A DNA stretch of 64,000 nucleotides from CAIJXB01 sp964439595 (GTDB taxonomy: Bacteria; Chlamydiota; Chlamydiia; Chlamydiales; Rhabdochlamydiaceae), in contig CAYTOK010000003.1 of the NCBI GenBank assembly GCA_964439595.1, forward strand, positions 83,603-147,602, written 5' to 3'. Below, in pieces: positions 62,391 through 64,000 of the stretch. The translations under genes and the position numbers were made by a program. The first letter of the stretch is position 1. Each line of letters begins with the position of its first letter. Below the pieces are notes generated by a model. That model was not told where the DNA came from. It made no database searches and saw nothing but the letters and a program-made list of their open reading frames with translations.

Positions 62391-62640
62391 GACAGAAAGA
62401 GGTTCACGTAAAGTTCGAGAAGGGATTGTGGTTTCTAATAAAATGGCTAAAACTGTCACGGTAAAAGTAGAACGAACTGTTCGACATCCCCATTTTGATA
62501 AAGTAACAACTCGCGCTAAAAAATGTTATGCACATGCTGAAAATAGTGCTGAAATTCCTGAAGGGAAAAAAGTTAGAATTGTTGAAACAAGACCTCTCTC
62601 TAAATTGAAAAGATGGAGAGTTACAGAGGTGTTGGGCTAA
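62377..62640 (+). CDS. rpsQ: 30S ribosomal protein S17
   Basis: OB-fold 16S-binding protein, 87 residues: REGIVVSNKMAKTVTVKVER, HPHFDKVTTRAKKCYAHAE, VRIVETRPLSKLKRWRVTEV. ATG 62377 lies within the rpmC 3' end (AAGGAG upstream at 62360-62365), indicating coupled translation. Confidence 0.96.
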   Translation: MSECKTERGSRKVREGIVVSNKMAKTVTVKVERTVRHPHFDKVTTRAKKCYAHAENSAEIPEGKKVRIVETRPLSKLKRWRVTEVLG

Positions 62641-62668
62641 GTAAAAATTGAATTTTTAGAGAGTAAAT

Positions 62669-63037
62669 ATGATTCAACAAGAAAGTAGGTTAGAAGTAGC
62701 TGATAATACGGGCGCAAAGAAAGTGAAATGTTTTAAAGTCCCTAAAGGCTCAAAAAGACGTTATGCCCGCGTTGGCGACGTTATTATTTGCTCTGTGAAA
62801 GAAGCAGATGCAAAGGGAAGTGTAAAAAAAGGTGATGTAGTTCGAGCAGTTATTGTAAGAACGAAAGGCTATGTACGAAGAGCTGATGGATCTTTGATTC
62901 GCTTTTACGACAACAGTTGTGTGATCATTGATGAAAAGGACAATCCTAAAGGGACTCGTATATTTGGACCTATAGCTAGGGAAGTCCGTGATGGTGGTTT
63001 TGTTAAGATCAGTTCTTTGGCACCGGAAGTAATTTAG
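62669..63037 (+). CDS. rplN: 50S ribosomal protein L14
   Basis: Subunit-bridge protein, 122 residues: MIQQESRLEVADNTGAKKVK, VRRADGSLIRFYDNSCVIID and GTRIFGPIAREVRDGGFVKI. Fully normal. Confidence 0.97.
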   Translation: MIQQESRLEVADNTGAKKVKCFKVPKGSKRRYARVGDVIICSVKEADAKGSVKKGDVVRAVIVRTKGYVRRADGSLIRFYDNSCVIIDEKDNPKGTRIFGPIAREVRDGGFVKISSLAPEVI

Positions 63038-63047
63038 GAGAAGTAGG

Positions 63048-63362
63048 ATGAGTAAGTGGATTAAAAAAGGCGATAACGTAATTGTTATTGCGGGCAATGC
63101 TAAGGGAAAGACGGGTGAGGTATTAGCTCGAATAGAGGAAAAAGTTCTGGTAAAAGGGGTAAATCTTTGCACGAAATACCAGAAAAAAACTAAAGAAGCA
63201 CCGGGTAAGATGTATACTACGGAATGTCCTATTCATATTTCTAATGTGAACCTTTGTGGTGTTGCAGGAAAGCCTGTTCGTCTAAAAGCCCGGATAGTCG
63301 AGGACAAAAAAGAGCTGTACTATAAAGATGGACAAAACGAAATAATCCATCGTACAATTTAA
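63048..63362 (+). CDS. rplX: 50S ribosomal protein L24
   Basis: Assembly-initiator protein with a KOW motif (KKGDNVIVIAGNAKGKTGEV), 104 residues, followed by VKGVNLCTKYQK and PIHISNVNLC. AGGAGAAGT precedes ATG 63048. Confidence 0.95.
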   Translation: MSKWIKKGDNVIVIAGNAKGKTGEVLARIEEKVLVKGVNLCTKYQKKTKEAPGKMYTTECPIHISNVNLCGVAGKPVRLKARIVEDKKELYYKDGQNEIIHRTI

Positions 63363-63387
63363 GATAAACTCATAAGCTGTGGTTAAG

Positions 63388-63933
63388 ATGTCTAGGATAT
63401 TAGAGAAATATAAATCGGAAGTAAGAAAAAAACTTCAAGAGAAGTTTGGATATGAGAACTCTATGTTAATTCCTTCTTTGAAAAAGATTGTAATTAGTAT
63501 GGGACTTGGAGAAGCTACAAAAGACAAGAATGCAATACAAGATTGTTTAAAAGAATTGACGCTTATTTCTGGTCAAAAACCAATTCTAACGAAAGCTAAG
63601 AAGGCCATATCGAACTTTAAACTTAGAGAAGGTCAACCTATTGGGGCTAAAGTTACTTTAAGAAGACAACGTATGTGGGATTTTTTCGATCGTTTTTGTA
63701 ACGTAGCAGCTCCTCGTATTCGTGACTTTAGAGGGTTTCCTGAAAAGTGCGATGGTCGTGGTAGCTATACTTTAGGATTGCAAGAACAGAATGTTTTTCA
63801 AGAACTGAATCTAGATGATATTAAAAGAACTCAAGGGATGCATATTACATTTGTCACAACAGCAACAAAAGATGCTGAATGTGTAGAATTGTTAACTCTC
63901 ATGGGATTTCCATTTAAATCTTTGGGCCAATAA
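63388..63933 (+). CDS. rplE: 50S ribosomal protein L5
   Basis: 5S rRNA-binding protein contacting the P-site tRNA, 181 residues. Seen: MSRILEKYKSEVRKKLQEKF, LKKIVISMGLGEATKDKNAI, SGQKPILTKAKKAISNFKLR and APRIRDFRGFPEKCDGRGSY. The frame begins at GTG 63379, but ATG 63388 gives the usual MSR N-terminus; neither has a strong ribosome site. Confidence 0.95.
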   Translation: MSRILEKYKSEVRKKLQEKFGYENSMLIPSLKKIVISMGLGEATKDKNAIQDCLKELTLISGQKPILTKAKKAISNFKLREGQPIGAKVTLRRQRMWDFFDRFCNVAAPRIRDFRGFPEKCDGRGSYTLGLQEQNVFQELNLDDIKRTQGMHITFVTTATKDAECVELLTLMGFPFKSLGQ

Positions 63934-63946
63934 GGAGAGGTAGGTA

Positions 63947-64000
63947 ATGTCATTAAGTGATCCAATTGCAGATTTGCTAACAAGAATACGAAATGCAGCT
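63947..64000 (+). CDS. rpsH: 30S ribosomal protein S8, 5' fragment
   Basis: Only 18 codons are in the window, reading MSLSDPIADLLTRIRNAA, the characteristic S8 N-terminus. AAGGAGAGG lies 7 bases upstream of ATG 63947. The gene continues past the right edge, as expected after rplE. Confidence 0.93.
   Translation, partial: MSLSDPIADLLTRIRNAA

Noticed and set aside
1..64000. CRISPR arrays, insertion sequences, prophage or integrase genes
   Set aside because: No regularly spaced direct repeats, transposase or integrase motifs were seen; the YD repeats of the RHS gene are protein-coding and degenerate.

Overview
The window is AT-rich, densely packed DNA from a member of the Chlamydiota, most likely a Chlamydiales lineage outside the Chlamydiaceae (a Simkania-, Parachlamydia- or Rhabdochlamydia-like bacterium). 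The assignment rests on gene content and on gene order recalled from Chlamydia trachomatis, not on a database search. Four chlamydial neighbourhoods are recognisable: gltX/tsp/euo/recJ/secDF/uppS/cdsA/cmk/plsC (the CT441-CT453 region); trxA/trmL/mip (CT539-541); dnaE/CT547-like/CT548-like/dacF/rsmB (CT545-553); and lnt/lpxC/fabZ/lpxA/fmt followed by a ribosomal cluster that starts at rplC (CT534 downwards). The chlamydia-specific developmental regulator EUO is present, as are a MOMP-like porin and several small hydrophobic proteins without signal peptides that could be inclusion-membrane (Inc) candidates. Lineage-specific genes sit between these conserved blocks.

Layout. 1-9.6 kb is accessory and envelope related: the end of nnr, a PagL-type lipid A deacylase, a DxD glycosyltransferase, a 1654-residue secreted RHS protein with a non-repeat C-terminal domain, a CysJ-like reductase and a tiny lipoprotein. 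9.6-27.5 kb is the gltX-euo-plsC block, with glycosyltransferase and hydrophobic-protein insertions and an in-frame internally deleted relic of purA just before uppS. 27.5-30.2 kb carries the porin, a His/Asp-rich lipoprotein, tRNA-Leu(CAG), a hydrophobic protein and about 660 bp without a convincing gene. 30.2-37.5 kb has trxA, a symporter fused to a solute-binding domain, trmL, mip and two orphan genes. 37.5-50 kb has dnaE, envelope assembly genes (BamD-like, LptE-like), dacF, a rsmB/SurA-like/rsmA/HD-protein operon and doxX. 50-57.5 kb holds lipoprotein and lipid A biosynthesis genes, fmt, and two proteins at the position of the inclusion protein Cap1 (CT529). 57.7-64 kb is the ribosomal protein operon rplC through the start of rpsH; rpsJ is absent from its front, as in other chlamydiae.

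How the genes work together. lpxC, fabZ and lpxA start lipid A synthesis, the LptE-like lipoprotein would deliver LPS to the surface, and the PagL-like enzyme and the two glycosyltransferases could remodel it. uppS, cdsA, cmk and plsC supply lipid carriers and phospholipid precursors. lnt, secDF, SurA-like, BamD-like and Mip proteins handle export and outer-membrane biogenesis. EUO is expected to keep late developmental genes off during the replicative phase.

Most noteworthy: the 94-codon purA relic that keeps only the two ends of the enzyme; the RHS protein whose C-terminal domain carries a lipase-like HSEGG motif and has no immunity gene behind it; two diverged Cap1-position proteins; the SDF symporter/binding-protein fusion; and a periplasmic HD-domain protein in an rRNA methyltransferase operon.
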